Shown piece after piece: positions 33,736-44,054 of a stretch of 64,000 nt of DNA. Positions within the stretch are counted from its first letter, which is position 1. Every line of letters starts with the position of its first letter. The notes under the pieces are model-generated. The model made no database searches. It had not been told where the DNA came from and saw nothing but the letters and a program-made list of their open reading frames with translations. The DNA is from Lunularia cruciata. Lineage: Eukaryota; Streptophyta; Marchantiopsida; Lunulariales; Lunulariaceae. Position numbers and translations under genes: made by a program. The DNA lies in the NCBI GenBank assembly GCA_948567375.1, contig OX419760.1:58896911-58960910 (forward strand), written 5' to 3'.

Positions 33736-33931
33736 AAACATTGATGGTACTATGGACCCAAGCTTGGCACCTGTACGTGCAGGCTTGAGGTGTATGTTAT
33801 GTGGCTCTTCTGGTGGAGCTGCTACTATGTTAGTGTGTGATAGCTATTCGAGAGGATGGCATATGGCATGTATGACTCCTCCCCTCACGGTGGTTCCTCA
33901 GGGATAGTGGTTATGTCCTAGATGTACTTGA
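33736..33931 (+). pseudogene. PHD-type zinc finger fused to the integrase C-terminus
   Basis: Pattern C-x2-C-x11-C-x2-Y-x4-H-x2-C-x13-C-x2-C: CMLC at 33791-33802, VCDSY near 33833-33847, GWHMAC, then TPPLTVVPQG and WLCPRC ending at 33925. PP-L-VP-G-W-CP-C is the standard end of a PHD finger, a domain that reads histone H3 tails. Two defects show: the fourth ligand is Tyr rather than Cys (also in DM-4), and TAG at 33905-33907 precedes the last two Cys. The natural end is TGA at 33929. It occupies the place of the chromodomain in chromoviruses and so may guide integration to marked chromatin. Confidence 0.85.
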
Positions 33932-34089
33932 CCTATAGCTAGTTCATTCTTTATATGGTAAAGATTGCAGACAGGCGACTAACGATGGGGCTCCATAGCA
34001 CCCGGCCTCCTGATCTTTGCCCATTAGAGGGTATACCATATACTTAGAGTAGATGGCTATCTGGAGTTAGAGGGACCTAACCGCCAGCT
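33932..34089 (+). other. DM-1 3' untranslated segment
   Basis: About 160 bp between the PHD finger and the polypurine tract, conserved in DM-4 (20289 to about 20440, minus strand) better than surrounding DNA, including GACTAACNATGGGGCT and GAGTAGATGG. No coding frame is evident. It may hold signals for processing or packaging. Confidence 0.5.
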
Positions 34090-34098
34090 AGGGGGGCA
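34089..34098 (+). promoter_or_regulatory. DM-1 polypurine tract
   Basis: TAGGGGGGCA directly precedes the first beta block (ATTGTGGCAC). DM-4 has TAGGGAGATA at the same place. In a standard element the 3' LTR would start here, yet the left end of the element lacks this beta sequence. Confidence 0.65.
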
Positions 34099-34762
34099 AT
34101 TGTGGCACTTTACAATCTATGTATGACTTATGTGTGAGTTGTGCTTCTATAGTGTATGATGTTGACAGCGATGTATGTTGTGTAGCGATGTATATACGCA
34201 TGACAGCTGTCACGCCATTTGTAGTTCCGCATCTAGATGCTCGGACACTGGAGTTCCAGTGATGGTAGTTAGAGTTATTCTAGCTGTTTCTCAAGGACTA
34301 CTTTCCGATGGTTAGATTTTGTGTTCGGGGTACTGACTTCACGGTGGGGCCCACCGTCACTTTGCACCGTTTGCACCGTCAAGTGTGCCGTCAGTGGGAC
34401 CGTTAGGGTTTCAGGGCTAGCTCGAGTCCAGGGGGTATAGTTTCGAAGTGAGCTCCAGAGAGCTCACTTCTCTGATGTTGAGCCTTCGAGTTCCTGGCTA
34501 TGGTGGACAGAGGCCGGCGAGCATCACCTGGATTCTCTATGCTTGAGTGGGTGTGGCTTGACTGTAATCAGTGCCCAGTTGTTGGCAGTTTATAGAGTGA
34601 CAGATCAAGTATTGATCTGAGTTGAGTTGAGTTGAAAGTGTTAAGCAATCTGATTATTGTGGCACTTTAGAGTCTATGTATGACTTATGTGTGAGTTGTG
34701 CTTCTATAGTGTATGATGTTGACAGCGATGTATGTTGTGTAGCGATGTATATACGCACGACA
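34099..34762 (+). repeat. DM-1 right terminus: beta1-alpha2-beta2
   Basis: Beta1 is 34099-34205, GC follows, alpha2 is 34208-34655 and beta2 is 34656-34762. Beta1 and beta2 share ATTGTGGCACTTTA at the start and GACA at the end and differ at only a few positions. The beta1/alpha2 joint is TGACAGCTGTCA (34201-34212), a perfect palindrome. The element ends in CGACA and starts in TGTCACG, so the outer ends form a short inverted repeat. Beta is absent from the left end in both DM-1 and DM-2. Confidence 0.9.
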
Positions 34763-34766
34763 TCTT

Positions 34767-36181
34767 CAATATCCTATGAATGCTTTGGAAGGTAGGAAGA
34801 TCAAAGTGAATAGGTAAGGTAGACTCAATACCATATACCAATTGAAATGGAGAATATTTGGTGGAAGTCTTCATGGTTGTCTTATACTCCCACAAAATTG
34901 CATGAATCCTCTTGTCCCAATGATGTTTAGCCCTCTTCATTTTTGCATCTTAGGCCAACATCATGCACAATGTCTGATTGGTTCTCTTTGCTAAGCCATT
35001 GGAATTTGGCTTATAGGATGTAGTTACTCTACGTGTGATAGAGAAATGTCATAACATGGCTATAGTGATGCTTCCTATAAACTCTCCTCCTCTATTAGAA
35101 ACCAACTCCAAAGGGCATCCAAACCTAATGATAATGTGTTCTTAAAGAAATCTACCCATTTCATCTTCATTCTTGTACCTCGATGGTCTAGCCTCAACCC
35201 ACTTGGTAAGGTAATCAATAACTACCACAATGTACCAATTGTTCCCTAGGGTTCTATTGAAAGGACCTACAAAATCAATTCCCTACTTCTCAAAAGGTCC
35301 TAGCAAGGCAATTGATCTAAGTGGTGGAGTGGAAGTAGATTTTCTAGCAAAAGCTTGAAAAACATGACAAGTTTTGCAATAATCAAGATAATCCTTGAAA
35401 ATCCCTCTCTAATGATAACCTGTATCTAGAATCTTGAAAGTAGTCACCTTTCCTACAAAGTGTCCTCCACATACTAAGCCTTAATGAAACTCCTTTATGA
35501 GTAGGATAGACTCTTCCTTACCCACAGCTCTTTGAAGTAGACCATCTGCTCCTTGGTGAAAAAGAGTATCCTCCACCATTATGTAAGGTCTAGATCTTGC
35601 TGCAAGGGCCTTCCTCTTCCTAGCATACATTCCTTTTGGATAATTACCTCTTGTCACAAAATCCACAATCTCCTTGTACTCCATTGGAACCTCTTGAGTG
35701 ATTGAGATTGTCATGAGCTCCTCATCCAAGAAGGAATCATCCACTTGCTCATCTCCATCATGATCATAGGTCCTAGATAACAAATCAGCATTTGCATGTT
35801 TCTTTCTTGGCCTATCCTCAATGGTGTAGTCATACCCAGACAAGAGTATCATTCACCTTGCTAGCATCCCTTCCACATTAGGCTTGTTGAAGATGTACTT
35901 CAAAGCCTTGTGATCCATGACAATTGTGGCTTTCCCCCCAATCAAGTAGTGTCTAAACTTCTTGAGACCAAAGATCACTGCCAATCCTTCTCTCCCCATG
36001 ACAGAGTAGTTCTTTTCTACTAAAACTATCTGCCTACTAGCATAAGCTATTGAATGATCATGCCCATCTTGGTCTAATTGACTAAGAGTGCATCCTATAG
36101 TTATATTAGAAACATCAGTGTAGAGGATGAGTGGCTTACTCCAATCAGGCTTAGCAAGAATTGAAGCTACAACAAGGGATT
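34767..36181 (-). pseudogene. pol: TA-1 RNase H end and integrase
   Basis: On the minus strand this runs from an RNase H C-terminal part (GYDYTIEDRPRKKHANADLL, 35852 downward) through a linker rich in acidic residues to a broken integrase: HHCC traces near 35420-35480, a core with SVSRWGGEF-like degraded second Asp near 35080, and a last piece (34940 to 34767) with MKRAKHHWDKRIHAILWEYK and SPFQLVYG. DM-1 cuts it at 34767, and 25039 continues it. The other side is cut by CH-4 at 36181. Stops and frame changes make it non-functional. Confidence 0.8.
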
Positions 36182-36593
36182 TGTAACAATATGGAGTTTA
36201 ATGACAAAGTTAGTAGGCCTAACAAAGTAGAAAATTAGACAAATTAGTCTAGAATATTCCAAAAGTATTTAGGAAGCTTCTTGGGAAGCTTCCCGGTTAG
36301 CTTAGCTTGCACCTCAAGTAAGTAGCTTCTAGAAGGAAGCTTCTTGAAGATTCCAACTAGCTTACCTTGCATGCCAAGTAAACAACTTCTAGAAGGAAGC
36401 TTCCCAGTTAACTTGGCTTGCACTCCAAGAAAGCGCTCAGGGAAGCTTCTTGAGAAGCTTCTCAAGAGCCTTGTATGATCCCTATAAATACAAGAGCCAA
36501 AGTTCATGCTAGGCATTTGAAGTTTTCCCTCATTAAGTGTCCAAATGTGAGCTTCCATTTTCCTATTTCTCTCCTTGGTCATGGTCTTTTACA
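36182..36593 (+). repeat. CH-4 5' LTR
   Basis: 412 bp, TGTAACAATATGG to GGTCTTTTACA. It contains a perfect four-unit GAA/TTC array (36336-36353), a TATA box TATAAATA (36483-36490), and is followed by the primer-binding site TTGGTATTAAAGT (36594-36606). Confidence 0.93.
36336..36353 (+). promoter_or_regulatory. four-unit heat-shock-element-like array in CH-4 5' LTR
   Basis: GAAGCTTCTTGAAGATTC fits GAA-nn-TTC-nn-GAA-nn-TTC exactly, about 130 bp upstream of the TATA box. The sequence differs from the CH-1 array while keeping the unit spacing. Confidence 0.6.
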
Positions 36594-36949
36594 TTGGTAT
36601 TAAAGTAGAAATGGGATGGATGGAGTTTATGGACCACCAAATCCACTTTTGCCAAACCATTGGGATTTTCATGTGCAAATATTACCCAAGCATCGTTTCA
36701 CCCAATTCATCACCTCGTGTTTTGGGCAGTATTTTTTGCATATGGTCACCTTGTTTGAGGAACCCTTGATACTTTTGGTTGTAATTTATGGAGACCGGTG
36801 GACATGCTACATCTATGTGTTAATCAATTAGATAAATTGAGAGAAGTGGGATAGAGTAGTAGCTATGGTGGGAATATTGGATGTTATCCTTGCAATATAG
36901 CAACAAATCGAGCACCTTACTCGATTGTTGGATGAACGAGAGTAGCAAT

Positions 36950-38130
36950 GACAAGAACATATAGAGAGAGCACCAGTTTGAGATGGAGAAGATCACATCC
37001 AATTTCCAAAACCCAAGGTGTTTGAAGGCAAGAATCTTTTGAGAATAGTGGAGAATTTTTTGTTTGATTGTGAATGTTACTTTGAAACCACCAACCTTCA
37101 AGTTGAACATAAATAGATTCTCTTGGCTTTTAGCCAATTGGATGGTATGGCAAAAATTTGGTGGCAATTTTGAGTAGAGCAAGCTGAACAATAGATTGTT
37201 GAACCAAATTTGACATGGGTAGAATTCAAGGATGCAATTTTTGGTTGATTTGAAACTATAGATGCCACCCAAGCTGCACAAGATAAAATGGCGGAGTTGA
37301 AGCAGATTGGCTCTATAAGAAGGTACATCACACAATTTTAGAACATCATCATGCAAATTCCATATATACAAGAAGGTGAAGTTTTGGATCAATTTGTGTG
37401 GGGATTGAAGTCATGAACCAAATTGGAGGTGACCATGCGGGAACCACAAAACATAGAAGAAGCCATGCAATTGGTTGAGTGCTTTGATTCCTTGGTTGTG
37501 ACAACTTGGTCTCAACCTTGACCTACACAAAGCTTACCAGTACATTACGCACGGGTACAAGAACCGGCACCAATGGAGATTGATACTATCTAACAAAGAC
37601 CACTTGGTACAGTGAATATAGAAAGATTGCAACAAAATGGAGGTTGTTTTTATTGTCACTAAGTTGGACATCATATTGCTGAATGTCCACTTAGGAATGG
37701 GTGACCTTGACAAGTTGCCCAGATGGAGTTTGTGGAACAGAATGACCAGGGAAACAAGGAATCCAAGTAGGAGATTTTGAGCCACCTATTGGGAGCTTGA
37801 TTAGTTCCAATGGGATTGAAGGCTCAACCTATGCAAGTTTGCTTCACTTGCAAGGTATGATATCTAATCAAGGTTGTAGGATTTTGGTTGATTCTAGAAG
37901 TTCAAAGAATTGGGTATTCCTATCAAGCCAATGATAAGAAGTAGATTGATGATGGTGGATGGTAGAAAGGGTTCTACATTCCGTACCTCACATACTATTA
38001 CTTTTAAGATTAGGAAAGAGTATTTGGAGTGTATGAGGTTTGTAGTGGCACCTCTACACTATGATGTCATTCTAGGACTACCTTGGCTTGAACATCATAA
38101 GGTTCAATTTGATTGGACCCAATAACAAAT
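36950..38130 (+). pseudogene. gag: CH-4 gag and protease, broken
   Basis: Collinear with CH-1 6050-7270. Gag appears in several frames, with a CFYC zinc-knuckle trace near 37650. The protease has lost the clear D-S-G (the equivalent reads VDSRSSKN) but keeps its C-terminal part (37910-38125) with MRFVVAPLHYDVILGLPWLE. The Gly-to-Arg change at the active site alone would inactivate it. Confidence 0.8.
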
Positions 38131-38371
38131 TCAAGTACAACACCAAGGTAGGAATTTCCGATTAGGTTGTTTGACACCTCTGAGTAAGATACCTAAGAAT
38201 AGTCAGTCCTAGGATGGGAAGTTGGTTGAGAAGGTAGCCATAGAGCATGCCTTGAAGGGAGAGGACCCCCAAGGTGGGAAGTTTGCTAGGAAGGCAAACA
38301 TGGAGCAAGCTTTGAAGAGAGGTAAGTCCCTAGATGGGAAGTTTGTTAGTGAAGCAACCATATAACAAGCT

Positions 38372-39790
38372 TTGGAGGAAGATAGGTCTATTTTTGCGGT
38401 GTGGATCATGCCAATTGCACAAGGACAATCTAAGGAGACCCAAGAGCCTCATCAAGCAAGGGTTGATAAGATAGTTCAGGAGTTTGTGGATGTGTTTGCG
38501 GATGATCTGCCAAAGGGAGTACCTTGTGATCATGGTATGCACTTCAAGATTGAGTTATTGCCAATGAGTACTCTAGTGAGTAGACCAATCTATAGGCTCT
38601 CACCAAAGAAGTTGGACGAGTTGCAAAAAACACTTATAGAGTTTTTGGAAAAGGACTTCATACAACATAATACCTCTCCTTGGGGAGCACCAGTACTATT
38701 CGTTCCAAAGAAGGATGGAGGACCTCATTTTTGTATTGATTATTGTGGGCTCAATAAGCAAAAAATGAAGAGTGCATATCCCTTGCCTCAGATTGATGAC
38801 TTGGTTGATCAATTGAGTGGAGCACAATACTTTTCCAAACTCAATCTTTGTAGTGGCTATTGGCAAATTCCCATTGATAGGGAGGATGTGCAAAAGACTA
38901 CCTTTTGCACAAGGTATGGGTTCTATCTTTTAGGCTCACTAATGCTCCAATGGTCTTCATAGATCAGATGCATTGGGTGTTGGATGGACTATTGGATTGA
39001 TACATGGTGGTGTTCTTGGATGATATCTTAATCTATAACAAGACAGAGGTAGAACCCGTGAATCACATGCAAGAAGTCCTAAGACAACTATGACAATGGA
39101 AATTTTATTGCAAGAAGTCAAAGTGTGCCTTTTGGCTGAAGGAAGTTACCTTCTTGGGTCACAAGATCTCATCAGAGGAGATCAAGATGGAAGAGGAGAA
39201 AATCAAGGCCATTACTGATTGGCCTACTCTAAAGGATGCTATAGAAGTACAAGCATTTAGTAGATTGGCCAGTTTTTACCAATGGTCATGTGGGTACACC
39301 ATTGACTGATCTCTTGGGCAAGAACTTAAGCTTCCAATGGACCACCAAGCCAAAGAAGAATTCCAGAAGTTGAAACATATGGTGTCTTCAAGACCCATCT
39401 TTCAATTGTATGATCCTTAGCTACCTTGTGGGGTTGATTTTGATGCTTCTAACTTTGCAATTGGAGCCATGTTGCAATAGTAATTCCCAGATGGACTACA
39501 TCCATTGCCTTTGTGTCTTGCTGACTTAATATGGCTGAAAGAAATTACTCTGCTTGAGACTGAGAACAACTTGCAATGGTATATACCACCAAAGTATGGA
39601 GGCATTATCTCTTGGGAAAATAAGTGATCATGCAAACTGATCACAAACCATTGTTGAAGACCTTACACTTGGAACACATGAAGAGTCAACATCATCAATG
39701 GGAGGAATAACTCCAATTGTTTGACATCAAACTTGAGTACAAACCAGGTCGGTTCCATGTCATTCTTGATACTCTATCACAAGGACCTGA
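38372..39790 (+). pseudogene. pol: CH-4 reverse transcriptase and RNase H
   Basis: The best RT stretch of the CH family (38372-38962): [47 protein letters not shown], then [18 protein letters not shown]. After a frame change the catalytic box reads FLDDILIYN near 39015. RNase H follows in broken frames, with VDFDASNFAIGAM-like sequence near 39430 and TDHKPLLKT near 39640. Function lost. Confidence 0.87.
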
Positions 39791-39889
39791 TTTGAAGTCT
39801 CTTCTTCTCATCACGGTAGCAATTACAACGGTGTCAATTGACTCCTAGGTCCAAAACGAGTTTTGATTAGCTCTACAATAAGATCCCTA

Positions 39890-40749
39890 CTTCCAAATGG
39901 TACATGGTAGTCTTACAACATGCAACAAGGAGTACAACACTTTCTTGTTCAAGGAAGGCCTTCTATTCTACTAGGACCGGATCTATGTTCCAGCCAAAGG
40001 TGGTCTCTAACTTGTACGGCTCAAGAAGCCCATGATTTACCAATAGTTGGGCACATGGGTGTGGACAAAATCTTGGGTACCCTCCAACGCCAATGGTGGT
40101 GGCCCAACATGACACAAGATGTTTGAGAGTTTGTTTGATCGTGTGAGAGCTACCAACGTAACAAGGCTAGCAACCAAAAGCCAAGTGGACTTCTTCAACC
40201 ATTCTCCATTCCATCCACTCGATGGGAACATGTGAGCTTGGATCCCATCCCATCCTTGTCCCAGACAAAGCAAGGACACATAAAAATCATGGTGTTTGTG
40301 GATAAGCCCAATAAGAAAATCCACTTGGCACCAACCTTAGTGCAAATCTACTTCAACAATATCTTCAAGCATCATGGGATGCCAAGTACACTCATCTTCG
40401 ACCGTGATCCTTGATTCACCGAGAAGTTTTGGCAAGCACTCTTCCAAATACTTGGCACCAAGCTTGCTTTGTCCACGGTCTATCATCCTCAAACTAATAA
40501 TCAAACCAAACATGCAAATTGTACCTAGGAGGATATGCTCCATGCCTTTGTCAAGTCCACCATACCAATTGAGATGAATATCTTGTAGTTGCAAAATTTG
40601 CCTACAATAATTTCAAACATGCAAGCACTAGATTTTCCCCCTTCTTTCTCAATTTTGGGCAAGATATGCTTGTTCTAGATTCTCTTCTTACTCTTTCTCC
40701 ATCTCAGGTCCCTCATACTTCAACCTTCTTGACAACCATATCCCAATCT
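39890..40749 (+). pseudogene. pol: CH-4 integrase, N-terminal and core parts, cut by LG-1
   Basis: Zinc-binding part EAHDLPIVGHMGVDKILGTL with QWWWPNM (39920-40126). The core includes LDPIPSLSQTKQGHIKIMVF (40232 onward) and a FDRDP second-Asp region near 40400, followed by a region matching the third-acidic segment in broken frame. The sequence stops at CAATCT (40744-40749), the LG-1 target site, and resumes at 53829. Confidence 0.85.
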
Positions 40750-43700
40750 ATGGTGCCCACATTTTTTATTTTTTTTTAAAAGAAGAAGAAGAAGTGTATA
40801 GAGAAGTCGGATTGCGCCTATATGGCCGAAGAAGGTGAAGAAAAGAGTCTTCGGGATGAAACCCAAAGTAAAGTGACTTTGGGTCATAAGCAAAGTACTC
40901 GGAAATGCCCTATCAGCATATAACCCAAAGTAAAGTGTCTTTGTATTGGGGGGAGCTCAACTCGAGGCGAAGACAGTCTAACAACCTTTCGTTGCGGCGA
41001 GAAATTCAAGAAGGGACCGTTCAAAAACCGGCGGCCCATACGCACAAAGATTGATTGACAGTGACAGGTGCATGCAAGAGGTGTGATTTCTTGGTAGAAA
41101 CTCAAAGTGAAGAAAGACAAAGAAAGCGCAATTCTATAAAAATCAAACTTGCAACGACAAAATGTCGAGTATTTTTCCTTCGCCGTTGAGAAGTCGTCTT
41201 GCAGGTGGTCGTGGGAAGGGAAATAGAGTTGGAATTGCGTAAGTGCATAAGGGAGAAGTCACGAGAGTGAAATCGAGAGATAGTGCGAAGGCAAAAAGAG
41301 ATGGGAGGAGGAAAGAAGAACTCTGAATTTGCAGTGAGAAATCATACGATTTGGAGGTTAGATGTGATCGCTAGGATCAAAGTCTTGAGCCGACTTTGGA
41401 TCACTTTCTTGGCATGGAACTGGAATGTGAGCTTTCCACGTTTCATGACAGAAATCATTGAGAGCAAGTGTCTTGATGGACCCGAGGAAGAAGGGAAGAG
41501 AGGAAATCCGACTCGTTGGACATAGTCGGATTGGAGACTTGTGCTTGGGAAGGAAGCATGCTCGGAGCAGGGGGCCACGTTTTTGGAGAAGGGAGAGATA
41601 GCTCGAGAGACTCAAGAGGTGAGAGATGCATTCTTGTCAAAGCGGACGAAGAATGGGTACAAAGTTGAGAGCTACAAAGACCCTATGAAGGGAGGAATTG
41701 TGAGTGCGCTGATGGCCATCCTGAAGCCGGAGAGAACCATGTATGTGATGAAACACCAAGCGGTGTTCTTTCACAAGTTATTTGTAGGGGAACTGATCAA
41801 TTGGGCGAGGTGTTTCCATGGGAGAACAAGACAAATAGTGTGGAATCAACGGGATAAATTGCCTCTACACTACATTGTGCCATTTGCAGCACATTTCTAC
41901 CTAGGGCTGAATTTGCTGAACTTGGCGGAGCAAACTCGGATGGTGTCGCACTTCCATCTTGATTTGAGAAAGGAGGTCAATGTCGAGGAGCAGCAATACA
42001 TTTTGCAAATCAGGAGCACCGATGACTACTATATGAAGACAGGGAAGAACATGGAGATCGAGGTGAGTACTCCAAATATGAAGAAGAGAAGTCTGCAGGG
42101 CAAAGCAGAAGACACAAAGAAACCTTGGAAGAACAGGAGAGGAAACCCCAGGCGAGGTATGGTGGTGATCAAGTCGGAGGATGAAGACTCATAAGGTGAT
42201 GTTGAGCTTAAGACTGAAGACTCGGAACACAAGGAGGAGCCCGAGCTTACGCTACAAAGTGGAGATATTAGTAGCGATAGCAATGAAGGAGTAGAAATGA
42301 CATCGGCACCAGCTGCTATAGAAGAAGACAAAGTGCAGGTAGAAATCAAAGCCGAGGACCACACACAGTTGGAAGATGAAGTAACTAAGCCCAAGGAAAA
42401 GAAGATTGCAGTGCAGAGAGGAGTTCGCTCAAGACACAAGGTGAAGTATGAAGCATGTCCGACTATAGTGAAGGAAGAAGCACCTGAAAGCTCGGGAAGT
42501 GAGGCGTCTATTCCGATACAACGACTGCAGAGAAGAAGGCAAGTATCTAGAGAAGAAGAGGTAAAGAAGGAGATCACTCCACAGGTTGAAGTAGTTACCA
42601 ATGATGGAGTGGAGTACCTACGAGAAGTTGTGTGCCCATTGTTAGTAAAGCTAGAGTATAGGAAAAAAGAGATGCAGTGGACTTGTCCAGAGGTGAAGAC
42701 TGTGTTGCAGGTATAAGCAAGACTGGAAGAAGAAAACTCGGAGTTGAAGAAGAGTATAATTCGAGGTGAGGAGGAAAGGGAAGTACTGCGAGCGGAGGTA
42801 GTAGTGAGAAGTCAGGTAATTGAAGACCTGAAGAAAGAAGTGCATTATTGAGAGGATCTTGTGAAGAAGAGTGACATAGCAAGGGAGAGACAAGTAGCTG
42901 AGTACGAGATCTTGAAGCAGCAGTTTGCTGATTCAAGAGTAGAGGTTATCCATGCTATGGCGAGAGTAGCTGCAAAGGATCAAGAGCTTGATAGGGTGAT
43001 GGAGAGTGTCGAGGAGAAGAAGCAACTCTAGCAATGAGAGTTGGCAGCACAATATAGAGAAGAAGAAAGATTACGAGAGTTACTTCGTAATCAAGAGGAG
43101 AGAGTTGTACAGAAGGAGAAGGAGACAGTGAAAGCCGAGTTCAAAGCAGAATTGGCGATGTAAAGGGAGGATTGGCTTGCGGATCAAGAACGAGAGCGGA
43201 AGATGAGATTGGAGCCTTTGAAGGAGATAGTCCTCCGGATGAATGTGATGTTAAGTACAGAGGCCTGCATTTGGATTGAAGAGACGAGGCTGCACGAGTT
43301 GAAGTTGTTGGTGCAAGAGACGAGGCAAAGATAGGCAAAGGATACAGATTTGAATGCCTTGTTAATTAGTCTCAGAACTAGTGTAGACAGAAAGATCTTA
43401 GAGGTAGAGGACAACATTTCGATTAGATTAGACTTAGTGAAAATAGAAATAGAAAAACTTTGGAAAGATGTTAGAGCAAAACCCGAAGTAGATAACATAG
43501 GAGTGCAAATATCTTCGGAGTTACCGATGGAGACATTGGAGAAGAGTGGGTCAAGAGATGAAGAGTTAGATAGATTACACACTAGTGCAATTTCAGATCA
43601 GGAAAGAGAATTGTTGTATCTAGTAGAAGAAGTAGAAGATATGAAACCCGAGGATAGAGTAGTAGGAAGTAAATTTACTTTGGGTTTGGGTTTGAAAGCC

Positions 43701-44054
43701 GATGACGAAGTAGACATCGGATTGGATTAGTAACAGATTTGAGATTTGAAGAGGCAGATATGAAGAGGTGCATTGTCATTTCGGATCTGCAAGTTAGAAA
43801 AGTTGTTGTAGAATGGTATAGTTGCTAGAATTGTCGATTTGTTCACTATTTAAGAGTGGCATTTTCAGTATTATGTTGTTCTGTGCTCATTATTTCTGAG
43901 AATAGATAAAGCAAAATGCTGTGAAGTAGGGCTCGTCGCTTGAGCTTGATTCCGAGTATCAACTTTGCAATTGTGTTTGTGAGTGTTTGAAGAAATTCAA
44001 AGTGCAAGTCAGTGTGCTTGTTGGATGTTGGATTCCATGGCCTTGATCTTCATT
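40750..44054 (+). repeat. LG-1 5' LTR, missing its last 470 bp
   Basis: Aligned with 50122-53357 of the 3' LTR. The start is altered: TGGTGCCCAC plus a T-rich run precedes the shared AAGAAGAAGTGTATAG. After CTTGATCTTCATT (44042-44054) the two LTRs part, and the last 470 bp of the 3' LTR (53358-53828) are absent here together with any primer-binding site. The deletion must postdate insertion or reflect an aberrant reverse transcription product. Confidence 0.85.
41283..43730 (+). pseudogene. LTR-internal long ORF, copy 1 (5' LTR of LG-1)
   Basis: One reading frame of about 815 codons, with nonsense codons but no frameshift, lies wholly inside the LTR. The N-terminal 300 residues look globular (LNLLNLAEQTRMVSHFHLDL, FFHKLFVGELINWARCF). 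Then comes a basic/acidic linker (KSEDEDS) and a long charged, coiled-coil-like C-terminal half (EEERLRELLRNQEERVVQKE). I do not recognise a family. Stops include TAG 41523 and TAA about 42192. Several stops are sense codons in copy 2, while those near 43029, 43035 and 43333 are shared by both. It may be a captured gene or an element-specific protein. Confidence 0.6.

Larger units (their letters stand above)
25040..34762 (+). mobile_element. DM-1: Ty3/gypsy element encoding a DNMT3-like methyltransferase and a PHD finger
   Basis: A 9.7-kb insertion into the integrase of TA-1, with 4-bp flanking duplication TCTT (25036-25039 and 34763-34766). Order: alpha repeat, 1.1-kb leader, gag, protease, cytosine methyltransferase, RT, RNase H, integrase, PHD finger, polypurine tract, beta-alpha-beta. 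The two alpha copies are about 98 percent identical, so the insertion is fairly recent. It still carries several nonsense codons and two compensating frameshifts. Codon use and base composition are richer in G and C than in the CH elements around it. Retrotransposons carrying DNA methyltransferases have been described in dinoflagellates and charophytes; the layout here, with PHD finger and split repeats, is what stands out. Confidence 0.92.

Noticed and set aside
25040-34762. DM-1 as a DIRS/Ngaro tyrosine-recombinase element, suggested by the split repeats
   Set aside because: The element has a complete DDE integrase with HHCC, an aspartic protease and Ty3/gypsy domain order; no tyrosine recombinase motif was found.
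42029-42601. 190-codon minus-strand frame in the LG-1 5' LTR
   Set aside because: A shadow of the plus-strand long frame; its Ser/Leu-rich composition mirrors the acidic plus-strand segment and stops occur at the equivalent place in the other LTR.
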